The notes beneath the pieces are model-generated. The model saw only the letters and a program-made list of their open reading frames with translations, was not told where the DNA came from and ran no database searches. The translations under genes were made by a program, and so were the position numbers. A stretch of 64,000 nt of DNA from Isoetes taiwanensis (Eukaryota > Streptophyta > Lycopodiopsida > Isoetales > Isoetaceae): NCBI GenBank assembly GCA_021234155.1, contig JAJEKV010000008.1, positions 14,933,294-14,997,293 of the forward strand, given 5' to 3'. Every line of letters starts with the position of its first letter. Within the stretch, counting starts at the first letter, position 1. Positions 34,025 through 45,130 of this stretch are shown here, piece after piece.

Positions 34025-35892
34025 TTGAAGCAGAGGCAGGAATAATATAAAATCTATTAAGCAGGGCAAAGAGTCAGTAGTTGCTTACATACAATGTAAG
34101 AAGCTTAGCAGCTGAGTGCTAGAACATCATGCTGTAAGACCACATATTATTCATGTTTCCAATCTGAAACAATTCCTATGGTGCACCAACCATGGGGAAG
34201 GAAAAACTGGCGTTATAAGAAAAGGCATACAAAACTTTATTATAGCGTGGCAAGCAACTATTGCTACGTCTAGCAACTTTAAGAAAAACCTCTATGAGTC
34301 CAAGGAGGGCTTAACATGGTAACCTTAGTGATGGGTTAAGAAGACAGTAAAACCTTAGTTATAAAAGCATAGAATATAATAGCAACACCTTAGTTATGGG
34401 TTAGTAAGCTTAGTTAAGTATTATATTAGGTTAACCTTGACCAATCATAGCAAACTCAGTTAAGGGTCAAGAAAAGGGTTAAAAACAACCTCGATCAACA
34501 TAGGGTAGCTATGTTACAGATGGGCGGCAGAGCAAGGCAGCCAGATCTGAGATGCCCGGGTTAGGCAAGGCAAGAACAGGCGAGGTGAGAAGCGGCAAGC
34601 ACCTGTCGACAGCGGCATGGCAAGGCAACCACCTGTCTAAAATATAGAGTACCACAGAATATAGAGTACCACAGAAAGCCACCTAATTCCAACAATCCCA
34701 AAGGAAACGGACTCTTAGTGCACATGAACACATGACAAGAATGGTATAGAGAAAAATGGGCAAAAAAATCTTAGATGCAAGCTGGACATAAAGTTAGGGG
34801 ACACAAAGCTCAAAGGAAACAAACCATTCTGCCTACCACTGGCACAATAAACAACCATATATAGACACGAAAAATACCGTACGAGCCATAATATCATACG
34901 ACCAGCAGTAAACCCATTATCAAGACTATAATCGGCCCAGTAAAACACTTGCAAATAAAGGTCACATCTCGTTAGTTCACCTGAGTTGATTAAAATGATC
35001 ATTTAAGAGTCGTTATGCCTTGATAAAATCCATTCAAAATATCAACATATAACAATAATCAAAATAATATGTGGAGTAAGCAGATAAAGATGTAAACGTA
35101 TCTAATAAAGTGGATGTTATAATGTTAAAAACAGATGGCATCGATGAGTCTAAAATATAAAAGCCAGAAAATCGTTAGGTTAATAAAGGCAAACAAAAAA
35201 ACTAACGAATGAAAAGAAAACCAAACCAAAACAGAAAATAGCTAGGTTCATGTTTGCACAGGTCTGGAGATCCGGCCGGCCCACAAAGTCGGCATATTAC
35301 CTGCTCGAATCTGGAGCTCCAAAGTCTGTCAATCCGAAATAAAAGAACCATGAAGTCCTTAGGTAGGTTAGATGAGGTCAGATATGGTAATAGGCGCAGA
35401 TGACAGGATAAAAGAGCTTGATTTATCACAGGTTCCTGGATTTGGCTGGCCCCTTTGCTAAAGCTTCTGAACCCTTCATCGTCTGCTGCCAAGGTAGACC
35501 GCATATAGAGCAACAAGAAAATAACACATGCAGCCAGTGAATCAAGATTGACAGATTGAAGCAGCGAAATCATTAAGAAACAAGCTAAGAAACTTAACTA
35601 TTCCAGGAGCCTTCTTCCTGAAACTCTGCTCCTTATAGAACTGAAACAAAAACAACTTTATTCCATCCAACCATAACAACACAATGAAAAAAAGAACACA
35701 GATTCTTAAAGCCCCATTTTGGGCTGTCTCCCAAATCAACAGGGTTAAATCCACTGCAAATCCGAAATACAGGAAATCTGAAAGCTCTTAGGTAGGTTAA
35801 ATGAGAACAGAGATGGAAAAAGCAGACAAAACATATTAAATTGGGTTAGATTATCGCAGATCACCGGATATGGCTGGCCCCCCGTGCAAAGA
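34025..35892. other. No gene recognised
   Basis: AT-rich sequence between the promoter/hairpin module and the coiled-coil frame. It has loosely repeated phrases (aaaccttagttat at 34350-34400, tctgaaatacagg/gctggcccc at 35280-35880). Two minus-strand frames (35202-35573 and 35542-35754) cannot be assigned. Confidence 0.4.
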
Positions 35893-36440
35893 TTATGACA
35901 GAGTCACCACAGATCCATCGAGCCCTATTTTTGGGCTGTTCTTCAAATCGAAAAGGGTAAAATCCCCCATTTCATAGAACTCTACAATTCTTGGCCCTTC
36001 CCTATCCCTGATGCGGATTATATTTTTCCTCTTAGAAATCAAAGAGTTACCTCTGGCAATGATGTCCTTGGCTGTTGCGTCCAGGGATCTGTGCTGCAAG
36101 TGGCTCTCTAAATCTAGAAAACAGTCTTCCAACTCATTCAAACAATCATCAGTTTCATATTTTCATGATATTTTAAGAGAGGGGCTCTTGCTCTATTGCT
36201 CTTCTGTTGGATCTCTTCCTGCAGAGACGAAACTTTGGACTCCAGGGCCGCAAGAAATTCTGCTTTTGCGATATCCAGATCATCAATCTTAGCCTGCAAC
36301 CTGCTCTCCACAAGGCCACTCAGATTGTCAAACTTCGCTTCCAATTTGTCTTCCATGGCTTTAAGCCAAGCCGGAACCTGCTCAGAAGAATCGGATGCAT
36401 GGCTCTTCCTGAACTTTAACCCACCAGCTTTTGGGGCCAT
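35893..36440 (-). CDS. Coiled-coil protein, ORF1/Gag-like, one frameshift
   Basis: From ATG 36438-36440 the minus strand reads MAPKAGGLKF, then a helical segment (AWLKAMEDKLEAKFDNL, LESKVSSLQEEI) expected to form a coiled coil. A one-base shift at about 36140 leads to LNELEDCFLDLESHL and SKRKNIIRIRDREGP...VEFYE. The latter resembles a motif (KxxKxLRIADRxGW) seen in several retroelement ORF1/Gag proteins; that link is from memory and weak. It ends at 35893. No enzyme domain is attached. Confidence 0.4.
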
Positions 36441-36514
36441 AACAAGCAGCATGGAAGCGTGGATGGACCGGAAACAACTACCCAGACTCAGAAGCACCGG
36501 GAAGCAAGAAATAT

Positions 36515-36701
36515 GGCCCAACCGAAGGGAGAAAGAAGAGGATGCTAGGAAATGCACCAAGAGAGCTGATGAGAGAGAAACATACGAGAAAGCATATAAA
36601 TAGGGAACAAAGGGAAAGAACTAACTAACTGCTAACTGCCTCCGTATTTCTAGAACCTCGTTTTCCTTCTATTCGGTGAAACGAAGGAAAACGTCATTTC
36701 T
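36515..36701 (+). promoter_or_regulatory. Promoter/hairpin module, copy 2
   Basis: Same as 33806-33992 with few differences, and TATAAATAG at 36595-36603. It abuts element copy B directly: the hairpin end gtcatttct is followed by tattaatatgc, the same words that open copy A. Confidence 0.6.
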
Positions 36702-39700
36702 TATTAATATGCTTTTTGCAGATTTTCGTCTCGATTTGGCAAACGATATTATTGGGGAGGAAAATGTTCCTCGTCCCGAGGAACTCAAGGTTTTTGAAAC
36801 TTACCCTGGATCCCATATCTTTGAGCCAAATGATGGCCTTGTTTCCAAATTCCTCATTTTCACTTTTGGGCATGCATCCCCTTGAGCATCTGAGTCATCT
36901 TTTATCGCATTCAATATGTTTTCTAACTTGCTTTCCATGGATAGATCAATGTTGGCTCTAAGTGCGCCTTCTCGCTCCTTGATATTCTCCAGCACTTCCA
37001 TAATCCTTCTTTGCAAAACTTCCTTCTTGCTTTGCTTTCCATCTTCTATTTGACTGGTGTTCCCATCTTGACCTTCCATCTCTTTTAATTTGTTGCACAC
37101 AATACTGGCAACTTCTTCCGTCTGATAGACTAATTCTTCTTTCACTTGCTCCCTCTAACCATTCTTTCTCTTGGTTTTCCAAATTTCTGTGCATCATTTT
37201 CATATAGTAGTCATCGTCTTCTTTTTCCTTCTCAAATTGTTCTTGCTTGTGTATTGGTCCATTCTCTGCAGCAAGCAATTTGCGGATGTCCTTCTCTTCT
37301 TGGTAATCTTCCAGGTTTATTTCAATTTTATTGCTCGCATCAGCATGATATGGCTTCTCGACCAGCTTCTCGTCAACTGGGTGTTGCTCCGTTAATGTTG
37401 GCTTAATCACATATTCTATGGGCTACAAATATTGTAAATGTGTTGTCTTTTCTTCCATCATTTCAGGCCCAGAATCTGCAATGGAACTATCTTCAAGCAA
37501 TTTTGAGGATGCATGCGTAGCTTTATGGTGACGACACATTAATAAGTCATCAACTTCATCCAATTCTTCTGCTTCTTGTCTTGTAAGAAAAATGAGTTGA
37601 TGGCACTCCATACAAATCCGCATGATCCCTTCATTGCCCAAATTTGTGAATATCTCCTTTTGAATCATCTCGTCTTCTTGGGTATTGCAGGTTCCACAAT
37701 GTGATTGGTATACAGATTCTACTGGACAATATTTTGCAATATGGTCGTACTGATAACATCCCCAACATTGTAAAAATTTTCTTTGCTGCATGATGGACAT
37801 CGTCTGTTGCATCTCGAGCACTTTCCCAGACAACTCTCTAAGTATGTCATCTTTGAACTTTTTATGACCACTTCTGGTGTTGGAACTTCCATGAATATTG
37901 TTGACCTCTGAGGACAATGCACTAATGCTGCAGTTCGACGGGTTGCTACTGCTGCTGCGACTTGATGAAGATGGACTTGATCCACAATCAAGCCTCTTTG
38001 CTGAAGAGCAAAGTAATCAATTTGTCCCCTCATAATTCCCTTCTCTCGAAACTTGTCAATAGTTCTAATGTCTCTTTTGCACTTTGTTCATGGTGCAATT
38101 TAATTTAATTTATTCTCCTTCCTTGTCGCCGCTGCCTGGTAACAATCCTTTCATGCTCTTCCTTGGATTCCGTTCCTCGCACATACATACAACCGTGGAG
38201 AGGGCTGCCTGGCTTTTCTCTTACCTCGGCTTGGCTCCTCTTCTTCTACTCGTTCCTGCCGGCTTTCTTGGACAAATCTCCTTCGCGAGCACCACGATTG
38301 ATTTCCCGGCCAGTGCACCACAAATATGTCGAGCCCTAGCTCGCGACCCGAGAAAAGTGTAGCGCTGTGAAAGAGAACACCCAAGGAAACTAAGACGAAG
38401 AATCAAACTTTATTGCACATTTGGATGGTTGGAAAAACCCCAACCGTGGTTACATATTTATAGTCCCCTGCCACGTCATCGCCACATCACTTGCCACATC
38501 ATCACACCCCTTCAATTGGGTACACCCTTTGAATTTGGTATTTGGCACCTAGGGGATCGCCCTCGTGGCACCTACTGCATCATTATTGCATCACTGGATC
38601 GCCATGTCATCAAATATGCCAACTGGACATGCCACGTCACCAAATACTGCCACCTTGGTCTCTCATATGCCAACTCATCTTTGCCACGTCATCACGCAAA
38701 AAAGATGTGATTTTGTGGTTCTTCAATCCTTTAGCAAAAGGCCTTGGAATGGAATTGAACCCAACACCTATCCATTATAAGAGAGAGGTCTTGCCAACTC
38801 TTCTAACCATAATATTTTAACATATTTAGACTTCTTCCCATTATTAACAATGTTTTTCCTTCATTATTTTTGTTTTCTCTCCTTCTCTGTTTTACGTTCT
38901 GCAACAGAAGATCGGCCTTCTGTTTTCGAGATCGAATTCTGCACAAATGGCTGTGATTTCTTCCCAATCAACTCCTGACGGCCTTCTGATATAATTTCTT
39001 GCATGGCCATGGCCTAATATTGGTCAAATCCGGCCTGATCCATGCATGTTTTTTCCAGAACCAGCCCCTGGCAGACCTTAATCCCAATTGGGTTTCCTTC
39101 CAGTATCCTTCATCGATTTGTCAGATCCGACACCTTCAGCAACTGCTCATCCATGATTCCGTTAATAAATTCTGCCTAGGCCGATTCGATTCAAGATGAA
39201 TCCGACTTCTTCTTCTGGAGTTTTTTCTGATGCCGAGGCCTCCTACTCGATTTGCTCCAGATCTTTTTCCCTTGCAACTATTCTTAGAATCAGTCTCCTT
39301 CAACCAGATCAGCCTTAGGTCGCGTCGTTCTGCCCAATCCGATTCACAAGCTTTCCCTTTTGTTGACATTTGTTAACAAGTTCTTTCCCTTTAGTTTCTT
39401 TTTTATTCTTCAATGGTTTTTATTCTCCAATCTCGGCTTGCACCCTTATGTATATATTCCTTGAAGTTTCTTCTTCAATCTTCATTGCCTATAGCCCGTT
39501 TCTTGTCACTATTGAGATTTCTTTTCTGGCCTTGCCGACAATCTTATCTTTTCTTCCATGGGTAATTCCACTTCCATGGTTCTTCTCAAAGGGTTTTTCT
39601 CCCTTTAATTCTCACATCTTTTCTTCTCGTGACTTGACCCCTTCATTATTCGAGGCCTTTATTTTGCCACGTTATCTCCATTTACCATCATAGGTATTTT

Positions 39701-39880
39701 TCTTCTATGGGGCTCTTCTCACGACAACCCTATTGCCATATCATTCCTTCCCATATCTTTCTCATGGGTAATTCTTCTTGTAGCACATCTCTCGGCTACT
39801 TGCTTCCTCTTTCCATGTTTTCCTAGCTTTCTTCACCAAGCTAGCATGATTCCCCTGAGCTATATTCTTATTAATATGCT
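36702..39880 (-). mobile_element. Gag-bearing retroelement-like repeat, copy B
   Basis: Longer sister of 30391-33177. It keeps about 425 bp (38811-39235) absent from copy A but lacks the short left terminal repeat. Similarity is high over the whole length, with only scattered substitutions, indicating a recent duplication or transposition. Confidence 0.75.
36801..38031 (-). CDS. Gag-like zinc-knuckle protein (copy B), with frame breaks
   Basis: In the block 37917-37423 the knuckle is in frame with the following body: CWGCYQYDHIAKYC, then CGTCNTQEDE, then RICMECHQL and LMCRHH. A stop at 37423 (TAG where copy A reads on) and a 12-bp loss near 37155 break the acidic coiled-coil part (37410-36801). 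The upstream Ser-rich segment lies in an alternative frame at 38031-37900. Read together the two copies describe one ancestral Gag-like protein. Confidence 0.55.
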
Positions 39881-40604
39881 TTTTATATCTTTTGGGATGT
39901 AAATATATAAGAAAAGAGCAAAACTCATATTTTTTAAAGGTTAACACATATGGCTTGTATATTCATAACCATATATCACTTGAAAGATCTTTTCATTCTC
40001 ATTTGCAACAAACGCCGCAAATTTTCATGACAACTTTATAGCATTTTATTCCACGCCCCATCAGGATTTCCATCCTCTAATGCATTCCATCTGATGACTT
40101 GACATTATACGTTGAGGTTCTAGATGAACGTCTTCAATTATTGAGTCCTCAATGGTCATCATGGCCTACTTATATTGTCTTCCTGCTTGTCTAGTATCAT
40201 CATTACTGCAAAGATTTTTCCCTTGAAAACCTTTCGAGGCACGGAGTTTTTAATCTTAGTAGTAATAGTTGTGCTAGGCCATTGTATGGTTCCCATGGCA
40301 TCTTGGCCTTCGCGGACGTTAAACAATCTATTCTATTTATTGTTATAAACTCTGTGCCATTTACCTATCTATCTGTTCACTTTATGCAAATTGGTGTTAC
40401 AACGAATTCTTTTTTAGTACCTTTTTGCCAAATTAAAGTTAGAGATATATTTGATGTTAAGTAGATTATGTTTTCCTCTTCCCCTTCCGCCTCCTGCCTT
40501 CTGCCTTCCTCTTCCTCTTTGCTTGATCAAGGGGTACTGGGTCAGCTCCATCTTGAATGGAGGGGACTACATGTATCAGATTCATGCTTAGGGTTTTTGT
40601 GACA
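39881..40604. other. No gene recognised
   Basis: AT-rich sequence without domains or strong repeats between element copy B and the repeat that hosts the CACTA element. Confidence 0.4.
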
Positions 40605-40900
40605 GAATTTTGATCAGTCATATCTCTCATCCGGTGTCAAATTTTCAGGTGCTTGGGCTTGTTGAAAAGTTTGTTCATAGTTCTTTCCAATGGTGTATGG
40701 TATCTGCATGCTTGGCTCTGTTTCAGTGCTCAAATCGACACTTTTTGAGCTATGTGCTAGGGTTTCTGCGGCAATCGGTAGACACTTCGACGGGTTGTAT
40801 CTCACACACCTAGTGTCAGATTTTTTTGTGTCTGGGCTCATTGCAAAGCTGGTTCAAATATCTTTCAAATGATGCATGCTTGGCTTTATTTCAGTGCTCA
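40605..40900 (+). repeat. Roughly 190-bp period repeat, left part (CACTA insertion host)
   Basis: The phrases gtgctcaaatcgacac, gtgctagggtttctg and gtagacacttcgacggg recur here and at 49181-49430. The array is interrupted at 40900/49181 by the CACTA-type element. The uninterrupted copy at 40725-40745 shows the original target sequence. Confidence 0.85.
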
Positions 40901-41429
40901 CACTACAACCCCAAAATTTGTTCCACAGTTGAAAACAACAGTAAAAACACACTACGGGTTGTTTTTTTGAAGATTTGAAAAAAACCTACACGTAGTTATA
41001 CGGAGGTGTGGTTTTTCAAGGATATCTTTGTAGTTTTTCTTAGGGAGCCGTAGTTTTTTTTTTTTTTTATGTGTGGTTTCTTAAGGAGGCGTAGTTTCTT
41101 TTTTAAGGATGTGTTGTTTTCTCAGGCGGTATGGTTTTTTGAAGGGATGTTTTTTTAAGGTGTTGTTTTTTAAGGTAGTGTTTTTTTTTAGGTGTGGTTT
41201 TTTATGGTTTTCTAAGAATCCATGTATGACCAAGTTGTCTGTATGCCATTACAAATTGACACACTTCACTGGCATTTGGCTTCATACATGTGTGTGTGTG
41301 AGCTTCTAGAGCGTGAAACTTGAAGACATCCGTCACTTGGCAACTTGTAGAAGACACATTGATATGAAGAACCAAAGATGGACACTGGGTTGGCATCATA
41401 TAGGCATTTCTTGAAGGACTCAAACATGC

Positions 41430-42035
41430 CACACCTACTATAACATGCCAAGGTGGCTCTAACATGCCAAGGTGGCTCAAACATGCCACGTGGACTCCAA
41501 CATGCCACCTAGGCTCCAACATGCCAAGGTGGCTCAATCATGCCACGTGGGCTCCAACATGCCAACTAGGCTCCAATACAAGGTGGCTCAAACATGCCAT
41601 GTGGGCTCCAACATGCCAAGGTGGCTCAAACATGCCACGTGGGCTCCAACATGCCACCTAGGCTCCAACATGCCAAGGTGGCTCAAACATGTCACCTAGG
41701 CTCCAACATGCCACCCAGGCTCAAACATGCCAAGGTATCTCAAACATGCCATGCGGGCTCCAACATGCCAAGGTGGCTCACAACATGCCACCTAGGCTCC
41801 AACATGCCAAGGCGGGCTCCAAAATGCCACCTAGGCTCTAACATGCCAAGGTGGCTCAAACATGCCACGGCTCCAATATGCCACCTAGACGCCAAGGTGG
41901 CTCGAACATGCCACACGGGCTCAAACATGCCACCTAGGCTCCAACATGCCAAGGTGGCTCAAACATGCCATGTGGGCTCCAACATGCCACCTAGGCTCCA
42001 ACATGCCAAGGTGGATCAGGCATGCCACCTAGGCA
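41430..42035 (+). repeat. Minisatellite of CATGCCAAGGTGGCTCAAA-type units
   Basis: More than 25 units of 19-24 bp, alternating variants CATGCCAAGGTGGCTC, CATGCCACGTGGGCTC and CATGCCACCTAGGCTC. Each contains a small palindrome (ccaaggtgg, ccacgtgg, ccacctagg). The same units appear at 43445-43545 and, inverted, at 44990-45130. Open frames through it (Cys-His-Gly-Ser-Asn-Met repeats) are not genes. Confidence 0.95.
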
Positions 42036-44830
42036 CTCCAAGTGGAATTTTTGGTAGAGGAGTTTGGCAAGGGATAGAATAGAGGGATCTTGAAGAACTT
42101 AAAGCGCTGACATCCTTCCCCAAGTCGAACCAGGCCAGGACTTTGCGCGGCTTCCTCACCAGAGGGGAGAGGCCAGACCCCAGGAGACGGACATCAGAAA
42201 GGTTGTCGAGGCAGCCTTTCTTGCCAACGCTCCTCCGGGAGGGAAAATGCCAATGCCCCCCCTCCCGGAGCTCGGTTTCGCTATCCAACCATTGAATCTG
42301 CTGTTCAAGTAACCTGCTTCGAGCAGGTTCAAAAAAATCCAAGATCGGTCCGGGAGAACTTACCAAACCGGGAAGCGTCCTGCGGTTGACCTTGTAGAAA
42401 CCCAAGTGTTTTGTCGTTCGGGCAGTACAAAGGCTTCGGAATGGAGATTCGACTTCGCCATGTCGTCCGGAATGGCGAAATTACCCTAGGGACCAAGTTA
42501 CATGGTCATTTTTTGCAATGAAAGAAACACGAACCCTCTACATGGCAGTATTCTGCAGCCATCTCCTAGGCCAATTGACTTTTAGGTCGAGCTGCTTTCA
42601 GAAGGTTTTAAGGGTCCATCTTCTGGCGTCAACACCCTCCCTCTACGCGATGACATTGTGCAAGATCCTGGTCGAATCTGACTAGGATATGGCCTCCGAA
42701 ACGTAAACCCTGTGTGATGCTAGGTTATTGAAGGGTTTACGTTATAGAGGTCGAGTTCTGGTGGTTTGCACTTGGGACATGGTCAAGAGGTTGCAGTTGA
42801 AGACGCGAAGCAATATGAACTGAAGAAATGGGGTTTGGATCTATTCTTCTCCCGCTATGGCAATTAGAAGTCAAGAGCCACTTTTGCGATGGGAAGACAT
42901 TGTTTGGGATATTACGGATGACCAGATAGATCCGAACCCCATTTCTTCGGTTGGCATGACTCTGCATTCATGTTTAGAGATGCTGCACCGAAGTTATCCA
43001 TGAAAAGAACCACGTTTGACCTCCGGCGTAAACCCTATGAGTTGCTAGGTTGTTGAAGGGTTTATATTTTGGAGTCAATTTTGGTCTTTTGCACTTAGGA
43101 CATATGCTGTGATATGGATATGGTGTGTTAGAACCTCCAGGTTGCTTAAGGCAACCAATCTTTGTGCAAAATTTTGCAAAAAGGCATCAACTACATTAGG
43201 ATCCCTAAAGCAAAATGAGGTAGTTGCACTTAGATCTGAATATCTCGAGTTGTGCTTATCTTTTTCAAATGATTTTTGGAGGAACAACAAGAGAAACGTT
43301 GTGGTGACATGTGGAAGAAAACTTGGCTCAATTTGGATCTGGGATGTCTGAGTAAATCGGGTTCAAAGTTGAAAGAAAATTTGGTCAGTGCACTTCCCTG
43401 AGACAAAACAAGATCTGCACACTCAAATGATGTTATCTCGAGTTTTTCAACATGCCAAGGTAGCTCAAACATGCCAAGGTGGTTCAAACATGCCATGCAG
43501 GCTCCAACATGCCACCTAGGCTCCAACATGCCAAGGTGGATGCGGGAGAGGACCTTTGGGGCGAACTGCTTCCGGAAGGTTTTAAGGGTCCGTCTTCTGG
43601 CATCAACACCCTCCCTCTACGTGATCACATTGTGCAAGATCCTGGTCGAATCTGACTAGGATATGGCCTCCAAAACGTAAACCCTGTGGTTTGCTAGGTT
43701 ATTGAAGGGTTTACGTTATGGAGGTCGCGATTTAGTCGGTTGCACTTGGGACATGGTCAAGAAGCTGCAATTAAAAACATGAAGCAATAGGAACTGAAGG
43801 AATGGGGTTTGGATCTATTGGCCATCCCGAATGATCCCAAACATTTTGCTACTGCAAAAGGCGCTCTTGGCTTCTATTTGCCATTATGGGAGGAGGATAA
43901 ATCCAAACCCCATTCCGTCAATTCCTATTGCTTCGCATTTTCAATTGCAGCTTCTCGGCCATGTCCCAAGTGCAACCGACTAAAACTCGGCATCCAAAAC
44001 GTAAACCCTTCAATAACCTAGCAACACCGAGGTTTACGTTTGAGGCCATATCCTAATCCGGTCGACCGGGATCTTGCACAATGTCATCCGTGGGAGGAGG
44101 GTGTTGACGCCGAGAGAACCCTTAAAACCTTCCTAAGCGTCACCCCAAAGGTCCTCTCCCAAAGGCCCTTGGTCACGGGCAGGCAACTCTCCCACTCCAA
44201 AATTGTAAACTGACTCTGCCAATGGACTCAAAACATCGAGATTACCCTCGGGACCAAGTTTCGTGGGCAGAAGAGCACCCTTTCTCCAAGAAGCGCCAAA
44301 GTAGCTCATGTCCAATACGTTCCTAGTCAATTGGCGTAAGAGATGGCTGCAAAATATTGTCATGTAGAGGGTTAGTGTTTCTTTCGTTGCCAAAATGGCC
44401 GTATAACTTGGTTCCTAGGGTAATGTCACCATTCGGACGACATGGCGAAGTCAAATCTCCATTCCGAACCTTTGTCTTTTCGAGCGACAAAACACTTGGG
44501 TTTCTACATGCTCCGGCGGGGGCTTCCGCAGTTGATAAGTTCCTTCCGGACGGATCTTGGATTTTTGAACATGCTCGAAGGGGTTACTTGAATGGTGGAT
44601 TCAATTCGGTCGGATAGAAATTGAGCTCCAAGAAGGGGGCATTGGCATTTGCCCGCCCAAAGGGGCCAGCGGCGAGAAAGGGTGCCTCGGCAACCTTTCT
44701 GAGCTTCGTCCCCTAGGGTCTGGCCTCTTCCCTCTGGTGAAGAAGCCGCGCAGAGTCCTGGCCTGGTTTGATTTGGGGAAGGGTGTCAGCGCAAGATCCC
44801 TCTATTCTAAACTCCTCTACCAAAAATTTT
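42036..44830. repeat. Large inverted repeat (foldback), arms about 0.5 kb plus internal copies
   Basis: 42040-42540 is inverted relative to 44390-44830 (for example ctcctctaccaaaaattt on the right against aattttttggtagaggag on the left). A second family (gatcctggtcgaatctgac...gggtttacgtta) occurs direct at 42650-42960 and 43600-43900 and inverted at 43885-44110. Together with the minisatellite flanks, direct on the left and inverted on the right, the whole 41.43-45.13 kb block can fold back on itself. Confidence 0.8.
43441..43545 (+). repeat. Internal patch of the CATGCC minisatellite
   Basis: Five units identical in type to 41430-42035, in the same orientation, placed between the two direct copies of the gatcctggtcgaatctg family. 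Confidence 0.9.
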
Positions 44831-44989
44831 AAAGGTTATCATATTTCTTGCATAAAGTCCTAGTCATCATGTCTATGTCACCATCATCTAGCCATGTCAC
44901 CCAAAATTTGCCAACATCACCCAATGAAAAGACCAAAGATGGACATCTTTTCATTTTTGGCCTAGTCAAAACTTGGCCTTGCTTACTGG

Positions 44990-45130
44990 GCATGCCATGT
45001 CACCATTTGGAGTGCCTAGATGGCATGCTTGAGCCTAGGTGGCATGCTTGAGCCACCTTGGCATGTTGAAGCCTAGGTGGCATGTTGGAGCCCGTGTAGC
45101 ATGTTGGAGCCACCTTGGCATGTGTGAGCC
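44990..45130 (-). repeat. Inverted end patch of the CATGCC minisatellite
   Basis: Units read gagcctaggtggcatg and gagccaccttggcatg, the reverse complement of the left array. This marks the right border of the foldback block. Confidence 0.9.

Noticed and set aside
41464-42082. Long frames with Cys-His-Gly-Ser-Asn-Met repeats suggesting a metal-binding repeat protein
   Set aside because: They are readings of the CATGCC minisatellite, open on both strands because units lack stops.
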